From Lacisediminimonas profundi (GTDB lineage: Bacteria; Pseudomonadota; Gammaproteobacteria; Burkholderiales; Burkholderiaceae_D): a stretch of 64,000 nucleotides of DNA. The position numbers and the translations under genes were made by a program. Positions 33,755-42,853 of the stretch are shown piece by piece. A model generated the notes under the pieces. That model did not search any database. It was not told the origin of the DNA and saw only the letters and a list, made by a program, of their open reading frames with translations. The stretch covers positions 806,001 to 870,000 of the forward strand of contig NZ_VTTH01000001.1 of assembly GCF_008831265.1 (NCBI RefSeq). Reading direction: 5' to 3'. Within the stretch, counting starts at the first letter, position 1; every line of letters starts with the position of its first letter.

Positions 33755-34744
33755 ATGAAAAAAAAGATACTGGTAGCGCGCGAGATTTTCCCCGAAGTGA
33801 TTGAGCGCCTGGGCCGGCATTTCGAGCTGGAGACCAATCAGGAAGACCGGATATTCACGGAAGCGGAACTGGCCGTGAAGCTGGCCGACAAGGACGGCAT
33901 ATTCAGTACACTGTCGGAGCGGATCACGCCGGCCGTGGTGCAGGCCGGTGGGCGACTGAAAGCGATATGCAACATGGCGGTGGGCTACAACAATATCGAC
34001 GTCGCTGCCGCGACAGCCGCCGGCGTGCTGGTCACCAACACGCCCGAGGTGCTCAATGAAACCACCGCCGACTTCGGATTCGCGCTGATGATGGCGACCG
34101 CGCGGCGCGTGACCGAGTCCGAGCAGTGGCTGCGCGAAGGGAAATGGGACCGCTGGCGCTACGACGGCTTCATGGGGGTCGACGTGCACGGATCGACGCT
34201 CGGCATCATCGGCATGGGCCGTATCGGACAGGCGATTGCCCGTCGCTCGATGGGCTTCGACATGCAGGTGATTTATCACAATCGCTCACGGCTCGATCCT
34301 GCGCTCGAGGCGCGCGCGAACAATGCCCGGCATGTGAGCCGGGACGAACTGCTACGCACCGCTGACCACGTGATGCTGGTAGTCCCGTATTCGCCGCAGT
34401 TGCACCACATGATAGGCGCTGCCGAGATTGCGCTGATGAAACCGGACGCGACGCTGGTCAATATCGCGCGCGGCGGTGTGGTGGATGATGCGGCGCTGAT
34501 CGCGGCATTGAAGGAGCGGCGCATCGCCGGCGCCGGCATCGACGTGTTCGAGAACGAGCCAGCGTTCAACCCCGGATTTCTCGAACTGAAAAACGTGGTG
34601 CTGACGCCGCACATCGCCAGTTCGTCACGCAATACCCGGCTGGCGATGGCGAACTGCGCGGCGGACAACCTGATTGCCGCGCTGGCGGGCGAGCGTCCGC
34701 CCAACCTGCTGAACCCGGATGCGCTGGGCCAGTCGCGCAGCTAG
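33755..34744 (+). CDS. D-2-hydroxyacid dehydrogenase (glyoxylate/hydroxypyruvate reductase-like)
   Basis: This 329-residue NAD(P)-dependent oxidoreductase has a Rossmann motif LGIIGMGRIGQAIARR, the catalytic Arg in NIARGGVVDDAAL, Glu in DVFENEP and His in TPHIASSS. The catalytic-domain start KKKILVAREIFPEVIERL and CNMAVGYNNIDVAAA fit the glyoxylate reductase/2-ketogluconate reductase (GhrB-like) branch. The exact substrate is uncertain. It is probably co-transcribed with the antiporter upstream; translation would rely on the purine-rich repeat as a ribosome-binding site. Confidence 0.92.
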   Translation: MKKKILVAREIFPEVIERLGRHFELETNQEDRIFTEAELAVKLADKDGIFSTLSERITPAVVQAGGRLKAICNMAVGYNNIDVAAATAAGVLVTNTPEVLNETTADFGFALMMATARRVTESEQWLREGKWDRWRYDGFMGVDVHGSTLGIIGMGRIGQAIARRSMGFDMQVIYHNRSRLDPALEARANNARHVSRDELLRTADHVMLVVPYSPQLHHMIGAAEIALMKPDATLVNIARGGVVDDAALIAALKERRIAGAGIDVFENEPAFNPGFLELKNVVLTPHIASSSRNTRLAMANCAADNLIAALAGERPPNLLNPDALGQSRS

Positions 34745-34832
34745 CCCTCTTGATGGCGGGGCAGGCCGGGACTGAATCCGGCTTGCCATCGACCCGCTGC
34801 CCCGGTGGACATCGCCACCGGCGCAGCCGTTT

Positions 34833-35105
34833 TCAGCCTTTCAGTTCTTCGATCAGGTCGATGTAGCGCTGCATTGCATCGTCGCGGCTTGTGCCCTTGA
34901 GGGCATCCCACGCATCCCACTTCGCCCGTCCCACCATGTCGGTGAATCCGGGCCGGTCGCCTTGCGCATCGCCGGCCGAGGCTTGCTTGTAAAGGCTGTA
35001 GATCTTCAGCAGCGTCATCGGGTCCGGCCGTTCAGGCAGGTTCTTTGATTCGCCGACCGCTTGTTCAAAGCGTTGTTGCAGGTCCATGTCCAGTTCCGGA
35101 TTCAA
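34833..35105 (-). CDS. Acyl-CoA-binding protein
   Basis: This 90-residue ACBP-fold protein contains LQQRFEQAVGESKNLPERPD, then LLKIYSLYKQASAGDAQGDRPG and AKWDAWDALKGTSRDDAMQRYIDLIEEL, the four-helix acyl-CoA-binding signature (YKQAT...GD, KWDAW). It buffers long-chain acyl-CoA in the cytoplasm. The start may be the first ATG or the one at codon 7. It follows the FKBP gene by 11 bp on the same strand. Confidence 0.95.
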   Translation of the reverse strand: MNPELDMDLQQRFEQAVGESKNLPERPDPMTLLKIYSLYKQASAGDAQGDRPGFTDMVGRAKWDAWDALKGTSRDDAMQRYIDLIEELKG

Positions 35106-35116
35106 GGGTGAGCAGA

Positions 35117-35473
35117 TCAGACCGCGAGCAGTTCCACATCGAAAATCAGCGTCGCGTTCGGCGGGATCACGCCACCCGCACCGCGCGCGCCATATCCGAG
35201 CGAGGCCGGAATGACCAGGCGCCGCTGGCCGCCAACCTTCATGCCCTGCACACCCTCATCCCAGCCCTTGATCACATGGCCGGCGCCCAGTGGAAATTCG
35301 AACGGATCGCCGCGGTCCTTGCTGGAATCGAATTTCTTTCCTGCGCTGCCGTCCGCATTGCGCAGCCAGCCGGTGTAATGCACGGTGACGTGGGCTCCGG
35401 CGCGTGCTTCCTCGCCGCTGCCTTCTGTAATTTCCTCGTATTGCAATCCGGAAGCGGTGGTGACTGTCGACAT
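35117..35473 (-). CDS. FKBP-type peptidyl-prolyl cis-trans isomerase
   Basis: This 118-residue single-domain FKBP has VTVHYTGWLRNADG, KKFDSSKDRGDPFEFPLGAG and VIKGWDEGVQGMKVGGQRR, then GYGARGAGGVIPPNATLIFDVELL. The aromatic active-site residues Tyr, Phe, Asp and Trp are kept. It lacks a signal peptide, so it is cytoplasmic. It is transcribed together with the acyl-CoA-binding protein gene. Confidence 0.96.
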   Translation of the reverse strand: MSTVTTASGLQYEEITEGSGEEARAGAHVTVHYTGWLRNADGSAGKKFDSSKDRGDPFEFPLGAGHVIKGWDEGVQGMKVGGQRRLVIPASLGYGARGAGGVIPPNATLIFDVELLAV

Positions 35474-35641
35474 GATTTTCCTTTGGAGTTATTTATTCAA
35501 TGTGCTTGGGTACGACCAAGCGGTGAATTGTAGCAGCGGGCCGGGGGCCTCCGCTCATGCTGTGCCAGACCGGCTAGAATGGACGGTACGGCGAACTGCC
35601 TTCCAGTGAAGAGCCCGGTCAAAACAAAGCAGAGCCCACTA

Positions 35642-36538
35642 ATGCGACTTTTCCTGATCTCCTTCTCCCGCGCGCTGTATTCGCAACTGCACTGGCGCAT
35701 GCTGCTGCTGACAGTGTTCCCGTTCCTGCTTTCCGTCGCCATCTGGGCCCTGCTGCTATGGCTGGGGCTGCAGCCGTTGATCGATGCGATCCATGCCTGG
35801 TTTACCGACAGCAGCCTGTTCCAGGCGAGCGGCGACGCACTTGCCTGGGTGGGCCTGAGCAGCCTCAAACCGATCCTGGTGCCGCTGCTGGCCATGTGGA
35901 TGCTGCTACCGCTGATGATACTGACGGCCCTGCTGTTTGTCGGCATGCTGGCGATGCCGGCGATCGTGGCCCACCTGTCCGTGCGCAATTACCGAACCCT
36001 GCAACGCCGCCAGGGCGGCTCGCTCTGGGGGAGCATCTGGGTGTCCGCGGGATCGTTCATCGTCTTCGCCGTCCTCTGGCTGGTCACGCTGCCGCTCAAT
36101 GCGATACCGCCTTTCACCTTCCTGATCCAGCCCTTGTTGTGGGGCTGGCTGACCTGGCGGGTGATGGCCTACGACGCGCTATCCGAGCATGCAAGCCAGG
36201 AAGAGCGCCGCCAGCTTCTGCGCCAGCATCGCTGGCCCTTGTTGCTGATTGGCATAGTCACCGGCACCATGGGCGCGGCACCGTCGCTGCTGTGGCTGGG
36301 CGGCGCGTTGGGACTCATGTTCTTCCCCTTGCTTGCCGGATTCTCGATCTGGCTCTACGTGGTCGTCTTCGTGTTTTCCGGCCTTTGGTTTACCCACTAC
36401 GGCCTGGCGGCGCTGGCGATATCCCGCGGCGTGGCAACGGAGCCAGGCGCAGCAACCGGGCCGCAATCCGGCGATCCGGTGCTCAAGGACCTGAACCCGC
36501 CACCACCATACTCAACCACAGAACGGATCGGAAAATAG
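35642..36538 (+). CDS. EI24 domain (CysZ-like) membrane protein
   Basis: This 298-residue protein has about six hydrophobic segments (LLLTVFPFLLSVAIWALLLW, then VPLLAMWMLLPLMILTALLF, IVFAVLWLVTLPLNAIPPF, and others) and the motif WRVMAYDALSEHASQEER, as in the EI24/CysZ family. CysZ imports sulfate in enterobacteria; betaproteobacterial relatives have no proven role. The start is set at 35642; the upstream frame lacks a ribosome-binding site. It overlaps nothing and is followed by the CinA-like gene after 1 bp. Confidence 0.88.
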   Translation: MRLFLISFSRALYSQLHWRMLLLTVFPFLLSVAIWALLLWLGLQPLIDAIHAWFTDSSLFQASGDALAWVGLSSLKPILVPLLAMWMLLPLMILTALLFVGMLAMPAIVAHLSVRNYRTLQRRQGGSLWGSIWVSAGSFIVFAVLWLVTLPLNAIPPFTFLIQPLLWGWLTWRVMAYDALSEHASQEERRQLLRQHRWPLLLIGIVTGTMGAAPSLLWLGGALGLMFFPLLAGFSIWLYVVVFVFSGLWFTHYGLAALAISRGVATEPGAATGPQSGDPVLKDLNPPPPYSTTERIGK

Positions 36539-36539
36539 C

Positions 36540-37343
36540 ATGGCAATCGGACTCATCATCATCGGCGACGAAATCCTTTCCGGGAAGCGGGCCGACAAGC
36601 ATTTTTCACGCACGGTCGAGCAACTCCATGCGCGTGGCCTGCAGTTGGGATGGGCGCAGTACATTGGCGACGACCCGGCGCGCATTACCGCCACCCTCCA
36701 GCGCAGCCTGGCCGGCGAGGACATCGTGTTCAGCTTCGGCGGAATAGGCGCCACGCCGGACGACCACACCCGTCAATGTGCTGCCGCCGCGCTGGGCGTA
36801 CCGCTGGTATTGCATCCGGAAGCGAAGCTGAAGATCGAGGAGCGCATCGCCGATACCGCGCGCGACGCCGGGGTGCAGCCCCAGTACGACACGCCGGATA
36901 ACCTGCATCGCCTGAAGATGGGCGAGTTTCCCAAGGGTGCTCAGATCATCCCGAACCCATACAACAAGATCCCGGGTTTCTCGGTGCTCAATGCCGGCGG
37001 CACCGGCGCCCATCATTTCGTGCCGGGTTTCCCGGTGATGGCTGGTCCCATGGTGGAGTGGGTGCTGGACACGCTGTATCCGCACCTGTTCCATCGCAAT
37101 GCGTGGGTTGAGCAGTCGGTGATGGTGTACGGCTCGATGGAATCGACGTTGACGCCGTTGATGGAAGCGGTCGAAGCCGAGTTCAGCCCGGTCAAGGTGT
37201 TCAGCCTGCCCAGCGTGGGCGATGCTGGCAAGCGTCGGCACATCGAGTTGGGGGTGAAGGGTAATCCGCAGCAGGTGCCGGAGGCGTTTGCACGGCTCAA
37301 GGCCGGGCTGGATGCGCTTGGGGTCGATTATGTGGGGGAGTAG
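36540..37343 (+). CDS. CinA N-terminal (MoCF) domain, molybdopterin-binding-like protein
   Basis: This 267-residue protein opens with IGLIIIGDEILSGKRADKH, has FSFGGIGATPDDHTRQCAA and FVPGFPVMAGPMVEW, and thus carries the MoCF_biosynth domain of CinA. The C-terminal amidase domain of full CinA is absent, as in many short proteins annotated as competence/damage-inducible protein A. The family may cleave ADP-ribose or NAD metabolites, and the role of this branch is uncertain. It starts 1 bp after the EI24 gene, indicating an operon. Confidence 0.92.
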   Translation: MAIGLIIIGDEILSGKRADKHFSRTVEQLHARGLQLGWAQYIGDDPARITATLQRSLAGEDIVFSFGGIGATPDDHTRQCAAAALGVPLVLHPEAKLKIEERIADTARDAGVQPQYDTPDNLHRLKMGEFPKGAQIIPNPYNKIPGFSVLNAGGTGAHHFVPGFPVMAGPMVEWVLDTLYPHLFHRNAWVEQSVMVYGSMESTLTPLMEAVEAEFSPVKVFSLPSVGDAGKRRHIELGVKGNPQQVPEAFARLKAGLDALGVDYVGE

Positions 37344-37439
37344 GCCATGCGGCCAGGGCGCAGGGGTGTGTTCATGGCGGGAGTTGGGCTGACTATGCCA
37401 CGGACACTTCCGGCCTATTCACGGTTGATCGTTATTCAC

Positions 37440-38215
37440 ATCCGTCGGTGAGTGGTTCTGTGGATTTGGGCTTGTTGGCTTGCGGTTCGTGTGGCTGGGT
37501 TTGGCGGTTGTCGGTGTGAAGCCGGGAGACACCCCGGCGGGTGTGTTCCTTTCTTTTGGAAAAAGAAAGGAACCAAAGAAAAAACGTCAAAACCCACTTG
37601 GCCAACGCCCGCCTCGGTAGCCAACCAGACGCGGATGTCTGGGCTAATCCAGTGCGACGTTCGCGAGCGATGATCCCTCGGCTGTGTGCCGCTTACCTAA
37701 TCAGCCAACCCGATGAAGTGTCTTATACCGATGCCCAGCGCACCGTTGACTCTTAATGTTTTTCGAAGCTTCAAATTGGCGATTGGGGTGGAATGGTTCA
37801 GGGACGACAGAGAACGGCAGAAAATCCCCTGGGATTCCCACTCCCGCTGACAATCGGACTTCAAGCGCCAATTAGCGGCTTCGAAAAACATTGGGAGTCA
37901 ACGAGCGGTGGTGTGCGGTCGGCGGCATTGAAGCGGGTTGGCTGATCCCGGTCAGAGGCGAACGTGTGGCCGGACACTCCTCGCGAACGTCGCACTGGTT
38001 CGGCCCAGGCGTCCGAGTCTGGTTGCCTATCGAAGCGGGCGTTGGCCAAGTGGGTTTTGACGTATTTTCTTTGGTTCCTTTCTTTTTCCAAAAGAAAGGA
38101 ACACACCCGCCGGGGTGTCTCCCGGCTTCACAACGACAACCAGCAAACCCAGCCAAACGAGCCGCAAGCCAGAAAGCCGCAAAACCGCAATACAACCGCC
38201 GGACGCACCCAATCA
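37440..38215. repeat. Composite inverted repeat element, copy 2 (arms D and E)
   Basis: Arm D (plus, about 37440-37768) is of type 2 and arm E (minus, about 37880-38200) of type 1, again around a core bounded by TTTTTCGAAGC and GCTTCGAAAAA. Relative to copy 1 the whole element is inverted: the core of copy 1 read backwards aligns with this core (GCAGAAAATCCCCTGGGAT here, GCAGAAAATTCCAGGGATG there). The hairpin before the ACCAAAG block has changed to CCTTTCTTTT with AAAAGAAAGG in arm E, with compensating bases on both sides. It lies between the CinA-like gene and the acyl-CoA operon and carries no intact gene. Confidence 0.85.
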
Positions 38216-38398
38216 TCATCCATAAAGAGCGAAGAAGCCCTCGCTCCCTGCGCCCGCCAGCGCTGCATATCCCAACCTGATCCCCAATCGCACACAGATA
38301 CCAAATTGATTGCACGTTCGTGCGACAAGACGTACACTTTCCCAGCGATGTGACGCAAGCACCAATCCTCCAAACATAAAAAACAGGAGACCAGAGAC
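38216..38398. other. Leader region of the acyl-CoA operon
   Basis: About 180 bp separate the repeat from the first gene. It is poorer in GC near 38290-38340 (for example CACAGATACCAAATTGATTG), consistent with a promoter, but no confident -10/-35 pair was assigned. AGGAGACCAG precedes the first ATG. Confidence 0.35.
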
Positions 38399-39187
38399 AT
38401 GCAGGACATCCTCGTCGAACGTAACGAGCAATGGGTAGAAATCACGATCAACCGCCCGGACAAGCTGAACGCCATCCGGGAGCAAACCGCATCGGAAATC
38501 CTGCAGGTCATCGAAGAAGCCGAAGCTGACCGCAGCTGTCGCGCGATCCTGATCCGCGGGCTGGACAAGGCCTTTTGCACCGGCGTCGATACCAGCGAAT
38601 TCAAACAGGATCCGGAAGAAATCTTCGAGTTGTGGCGCCGTCGCAAGCGCAGCCGCAAGGTCAACCAGATGTTCCGCGCGCTGCCGGATGTGACCAAGCC
38701 GGTGCTGGCGATCGTCGAAGGCTATGCACTTGGGGGCGGCTTCGAGCTGGCCATGCTGTGCGACCTGATCGTCGCCGGCGAGGGCGCACAGTTCGGGCTG
38801 CCGGAGTCCAAGCTCGGACTGATGCCAGGCGCTGCCGGTACCCAGACCCTGCCGCGTCTGATCGGCAAGCCCCTGGCCAAGGAAATGATGTGGACCGGAC
38901 GGCGCCTTTCGGCCCAGGAGGCGCTGGCCATGCGCATCGTCAATCATGTCGCGGAGAAGGGAAAGGCAATCGACGCTGGCCGCGAACTGGCACGCAAGAT
39001 CGCCGCCAACGCACCTTTGTCCGTGATGTTCTGCAAGCAGGCAATCGAGCGCGGCACCAATGTCAGCCTGTCCGAAGGCATGAATATCGAAGCCGACTCG
39101 TTCTTCAGCCTGGCGTTCTCGACCGACAAGGAAGAAGGGCTCGCGGCTTTCCGTGACAAGCGCCCGCCCAATTTCACCGGCCGCTGA
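38399..39187 (+). CDS. Enoyl-CoA hydratase/isomerase family protein
   Basis: This 262-residue crotonase-fold enzyme hydrates a trans-2-enoyl-CoA. The oxyanion-hole block VEGYALGGGFELAMLCDLIV and the second block FGLPESKLGLMPGAAGTQTL are present, with both catalytic glutamates (in FELA and PESK). AGGAGACCAGAGAC precedes the ATG. It is the first gene of a three-gene unit with an acyl-CoA ligase and an acyl-CoA dehydrogenase, so it probably carries out the second step of breakdown of one acid. Confidence 0.93.
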   Translation: MQDILVERNEQWVEITINRPDKLNAIREQTASEILQVIEEAEADRSCRAILIRGLDKAFCTGVDTSEFKQDPEEIFELWRRRKRSRKVNQMFRALPDVTKPVLAIVEGYALGGGFELAMLCDLIVAGEGAQFGLPESKLGLMPGAAGTQTLPRLIGKPLAKEMMWTGRRLSAQEALAMRIVNHVAEKGKAIDAGRELARKIAANAPLSVMFCKQAIERGTNVSLSEGMNIEADSFFSLAFSTDKEEGLAAFRDKRPPNFTGR

Positions 39188-39194
39188 CACAGGC

Positions 39195-40730
39195 ATGAAA
39201 TTCGCCAGTTTTCTCGCCTCGCATGCGGTAGCCATGGGCAGCAAGGAGGCGGTGGTGTGCGGCCAGCGCCGGATTACCTTTGCCGAGCTCGACAGCAGCA
39301 CCAACCGGCTGGCGCAAGGGCTGCGCGCAGCCGGCGTGGGCGTCGGCGATCGAGTCTGCATCTATCTCCCCAACGGTGTCGAGTTCGTGCAGGCATTCCT
39401 GGCCGTGGTGAAGGCGGGCGCGCTGGCGGTGCCCGTGAACTTGCCGCTGTCAGTGCCGGAGATCACGCACATCCTGAGCGACAGCACGCCCAGCGCCGCC
39501 TTCATATGCGCCTCAACGTCCGATGCGTTCGAACGGGCCAGTGCTGGCATCGGGGGCATCCGCAGCATCGCCGCCGACGGCACCGGGGCGCAGGACATGG
39601 ATGGGCTGATCGCGGCAAATGAAGATCGGCTGCCGGAGGTGCCGTTCGATTTCGACGACTGCATGATCGGCTACACGTCCGGGACCACCGGCCGCGCCAA
39701 GGGGGTGATCCTGACCCAGTCCAACTATGCCTACACCAACGGCTACCTGAACGGCTATCACTGGGGACTCAACGCCAGCGACCGGCAGATCTCGACCACA
39801 CCGCTGGCACACCGCACCGGATTTGCCCGCGTGATGAACATGGTCTTGCACGGTTGTACGCTGGTGATCATGACGCGCTTCGATGTCGCCGAGGCGATGC
39901 GCCTGGTGGAGCAGGAAAGGATTACGGTGTTCGGCATGGTGCCTACCGTGGGCCGCATCCTGCTGCCGGAAATCGAGGCCCATCCCGAAAAATTCCGGAG
40001 CCTGCGCGTCATGCTGGCCACCGGGGAAGCATTTCCGGTCGAGTTAAAGCGACGCTTGCTGGCGGCACTGCCGCAGGTGCGGCTGTACTCGTTTTATGCG
40101 ATGACCGAAGCCGGCGCGATTGCAGGACTTGACGCCGCTGACCAACTGACGCACCCGGCTTCGGTCGGCCGACCGTGGCCCGGCGTCGACGTCAAGCTGA
40201 TGTCCGTCGACAACCAGCAGGTGCCGACCGGCGAGGTGGGCGAGGTATGGGTTCGCACCGGTCTGCCCGGACTGTATTCCACGATGCGCGGCTATTACAA
40301 TCGCCCGAAGGAAACCGCGGAAGCGATTCATGGCGGCTGGGTCGCAACCGGCGACATGGGGCGCTTCGATGAAGAAGGCTACCTGTACCTGGTGGACCGC
40401 AAGAAGGATATGGTGCTGTCCGGCGGGTACAACATCTATTCGAAGGAAGTTGAAGCCGCGCTGCAGGAGCATCCGGACGTGGTCGATGTTGCCGTGGTCG
40501 GCGTACCCGATCCGATGTATGGCGAGGCGGTGGCTGCGTATATCGAATTGCGGCCGGGATCGACTGTGGATGAGCAAGCCATCGTTGACCACTGCCGCGA
40601 CCGGATTGCCAGTTACAAGAAGCCGAAGCACGTATTCTTCCTGCCCGGCTTGCCGAGAAACAGCACCGGAAAGATACTGAAGACCAGGTTGCGCGAGCTG
40701 TACGCACAATCGAACCAGGCCAGGGGGTGA
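39195..40730 (+). CDS. AMP-dependent acyl-CoA synthetase/ligase
   Basis: This 511-residue ANL-superfamily ligase activates an acid to its CoA thioester. Motifs are the P-loop YTSGTTGRAKGVILTQSNY, ATGEAFPVELKRR, FYAMTEAG, GDMGRFDEEGYLYLVDRKKD, the hinge and the C-terminal catalytic Lys in PRNSTGKILKTRL. The start at 39195 lies 7 bp after the enoyl-CoA hydratase stop; a longer frame overlaps that gene. The acid is not known; medium- or branched-chain or aromatic acids are all possible. Confidence 0.93.
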   Translation: MKFASFLASHAVAMGSKEAVVCGQRRITFAELDSSTNRLAQGLRAAGVGVGDRVCIYLPNGVEFVQAFLAVVKAGALAVPVNLPLSVPEITHILSDSTPSAAFICASTSDAFERASAGIGGIRSIAADGTGAQDMDGLIAANEDRLPEVPFDFDDCMIGYTSGTTGRAKGVILTQSNYAYTNGYLNGYHWGLNASDRQISTTPLAHRTGFARVMNMVLHGCTLVIMTRFDVAEAMRLVEQERITVFGMVPTVGRILLPEIEAHPEKFRSLRVMLATGEAFPVELKRRLLAALPQVRLYSFYAMTEAGAIAGLDAADQLTHPASVGRPWPGVDVKLMSVDNQQVPTGEVGEVWVRTGLPGLYSTMRGYYNRPKETAEAIHGGWVATGDMGRFDEEGYLYLVDRKKDMVLSGGYNIYSKEVEAALQEHPDVVDVAVVGVPDPMYGEAVAAYIELRPGSTVDEQAIVDHCRDRIASYKKPKHVFFLPGLPRNSTGKILKTRLRELYAQSNQARG

Positions 40731-40731
40731 G

Positions 40732-41883
40732 ATGAATGGATACCGTGCTGCGTGGATGACGCCGGAACTGGAGATGTTGCGGGATTCCGCCCACCGTTTC
40801 TTCGAGGCCGAATTCGTGCCGCTGGAGGAGCGCTGGTCGAAGGCGATGCTGATGGACCGGGATGCATGGAACAAGGCGGGGGCGGTCGGCCTGCTGTGCG
40901 CCAGCATCCCCGAGGAGTACGGCGGTGGCGGTGGAACGGCGGCCCATGACCTGGTGATATTCGGCGAACAGGCGCGTTGCCTGATCGGCAGTTTTGCCAA
41001 TACCGTGCACAGCGGCATCGTCGCGCATTACCTGCTTGCCTACGGCAATGAAGAGCAGAAGAAGAAATGGCTGCCGAAGATGGCAAGCGGCGAGATGGTC
41101 GGTGCGATCGCGATGTCGGAGCCGGATGCCGGTTCCGACCTGAAGAGCGTGCGCACCAGGGCCCGCCGCGATGGCGACCATTATGTGATTCGCGGATCGA
41201 AGACCTTCATCACCAATGGTTACCACGCCGACCTGGTCTGCGTCGTGTGCAAGATGGGGGATGGCAACAGCGCGCGCGATATCTCCATCGTCGTGGTGGA
41301 GACCAGGGATCTGCCCGGCTTCAGGCGCGGACGCGTTCTCGAAAAAATCGGGAACAAGGGCACCGACACGGCGGAACTTTTCTTTGACGATGTGCGTGTG
41401 CCGGTTGACAACCTGCTCGGCCCCAAAGAGGGCCTGGGCTTCGGCCAGCTGATGGAGCAGTTGCCGGTGGAGCGTCTGTATATTGCCAATAATGCGGTGG
41501 CGCAGATGGAACGCGCGCTGGAGATGACTACCGCCTACGTGCAGGACCGCAAGGTTTTTGGCCAGCGCCTGTCGGAGCTGCAGAATACCCGCTTCAAGCT
41601 GGCCGAATGCAAGACCGAGGCGACCATCGCTCGGGTGTTCGTCGATCATTGCATTGACCGTGTGCTGCAGGGCGACCTCGATACTGCCACTGCCGCCATG
41701 GCGAAATGGTGGTCGACGCAGAAATGTTTCGACATCATCGACCAGTGCCTGCAACTTCACGGCGGCAACGGCTACATCATGGACTATCCGATCGCGCGCA
41801 TGTACACCAACGTGCGCGTTGGCCGCATCTATGGCGGATCGAATGAAATCATGAAGGAAGTGATCGCGCGTTCCATGCTGTAG
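40732..41883 (+). CDS. Acyl-CoA dehydrogenase (LCAD/IVD-like)
   Basis: This 383-residue flavoenzyme oxidises an acyl-CoA to the enoyl-CoA. FAD-binding blocks are AMSEPDAGSDLKSVRT and GSKTFITNGYHADL, then NKGTDTAELFFDDVRVP. The C-terminal YGGSNEIMKEVIARSML lacks the glutamate found there in MCAD. As in LCAD and isovaleryl-CoA enzymes, the catalytic Glu is probably in LPVERLYIAN. It starts 1 bp after the ligase stop. With its two neighbours it makes a dehydrogenase-hydratase-ligase set. Confidence 0.94.
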   Translation: MNGYRAAWMTPELEMLRDSAHRFFEAEFVPLEERWSKAMLMDRDAWNKAGAVGLLCASIPEEYGGGGGTAAHDLVIFGEQARCLIGSFANTVHSGIVAHYLLAYGNEEQKKKWLPKMASGEMVGAIAMSEPDAGSDLKSVRTRARRDGDHYVIRGSKTFITNGYHADLVCVVCKMGDGNSARDISIVVVETRDLPGFRRGRVLEKIGNKGTDTAELFFDDVRVPVDNLLGPKEGLGFGQLMEQLPVERLYIANNAVAQMERALEMTTAYVQDRKVFGQRLSELQNTRFKLAECKTEATIARVFVDHCIDRVLQGDLDTATAAMAKWWSTQKCFDIIDQCLQLHGGNGYIMDYPIARMYTNVRVGRIYGGSNEIMKEVIARSML

Positions 41884-41904
41884 CGCAGGCCGTGCGAACC
41901 CGGA

Positions 41905-42579
41905 TCAGTCGCTGGTCACGGCCAGCCGGTCGACCGCCTCGGTCAGCATCTTGCGGGCATGGGCACGGGTCTCCGTGTCGGGCTCGATCAGTTGACGCAT
42001 CAGGAATCCATGCGCCAGGATCAACAGCCCCTCTGCGGTCTTGTGCGGGTCGATGTCGGCCTTGAACTCGCCGGCGTCGATGGCATCACGGATCAGCTTG
42101 GCCCAGAACCGCTCCTGCCGCGCATAGCGCACCTTCTGGTGCGAAAGCATGTCGTCGTCGCGGGTGCTCATCGCCAGGTAGTTGATCCAGAAGCGCCAGA
42201 AACGGTCGCGTTGGCCGCGCAGCACATAACCCAGCACCAGGCGGCGCAACTGGTTCGCCGGCGAGCCGCGATACTCTTCCCAGTCCCAAGGCAATTCATA
42301 AGCGTTTTCCAGCGCGGCGATCAGCAGGCCGCGCTTGTTGCCGAAATGGTGATTGATGGTGCCGGTACTCATTTGCACTGCCTGGGCGACGGTGCGCATG
42401 CTCAGGCTTTCGATTCCATGCTCGGAAATCAACTCATAGACCTTCCCGAGCAGGAATTTGCGCGTATCCCCGTCGCCCGCGGCGCGCGCGGTTTCGTCAC
42501 CTTCAGGCGCGCTTGCGCGCGCCCTGGGGGCTCGCGGGCCGCCGGTGCTGGCGCGGGAGGGGCGAGGATTTGATGCCAT
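41905..42579 (-). CDS. TetR family transcriptional regulator
   Basis: This 224-residue regulator has an N-terminal disordered Pro/Ala/Arg-rich stretch (about residues 1-35) and a TetR helix-turn-helix (ISEHGIESLSMRTVAQAVQM, STGTINHHFGNKRGLLIAAL). A long helical ligand domain follows (FWRFWINYLAMSTRDDDMLSH, AEGLLILAHGFLMRQLIEPD). It resembles BetI-like regulators. ATG codons at 42591 and 42579 are possible; the latter has GAAGG at the right distance. It is convergent with the acyl-CoA operon and may regulate it through acyl-CoA, as is common for TetR neighbours. Confidence 0.9.
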   Translation of the reverse strand: MASNPRPSRASTGGPRAPRARASAPEGDETARAAGDGDTRKFLLGKVYELISEHGIESLSMRTVAQAVQMSTGTINHHFGNKRGLLIAALENAYELPWDWEEYRGSPANQLRRLVLGYVLRGQRDRFWRFWINYLAMSTRDDDMLSHQKVRYARQERFWAKLIRDAIDAGEFKADIDPHKTAEGLLILAHGFLMRQLIEPDTETRAHARKMLTEAVDRLAVTSD

Positions 42580-42591
42580 AACAACCTTCAT

Positions 42592-42853
42592 GTCGGCGCC
42601 GCAGCGGGCCAGCTGCGAGCGTGAGTTAGTGCAAGTTAGCGTGTGTTCAATGCGCAGGCCCGCTGGGGGCGATGCAAATCGGGCAGCTTGCCGCACGATC
42701 GTGCGAATTATACAGGCTTCGGGCAGGCTGGGGCCACCTCGTGCATGACGGGGCAGGCCGAAAGCCGCCACGGCGGGGTAGGCGGGACGTGCAGGATTGG
42801 TCCGGGCTTGCGTGCTGTTTTGAGTGCTGCTTTGCTTTCTGCTTTGAGTGCTG
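42592..42853. other. Gap between tetR and ureG
   Basis: The 262 bp hold no gene. Near 42823-42855 there is an imperfect direct repeat of TTGAGTGCTGCT separated by TTGCTTTCTGC, directly before the ureG stop codon. No T-run terminator is seen for the urease operon. Confidence 0.4.
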
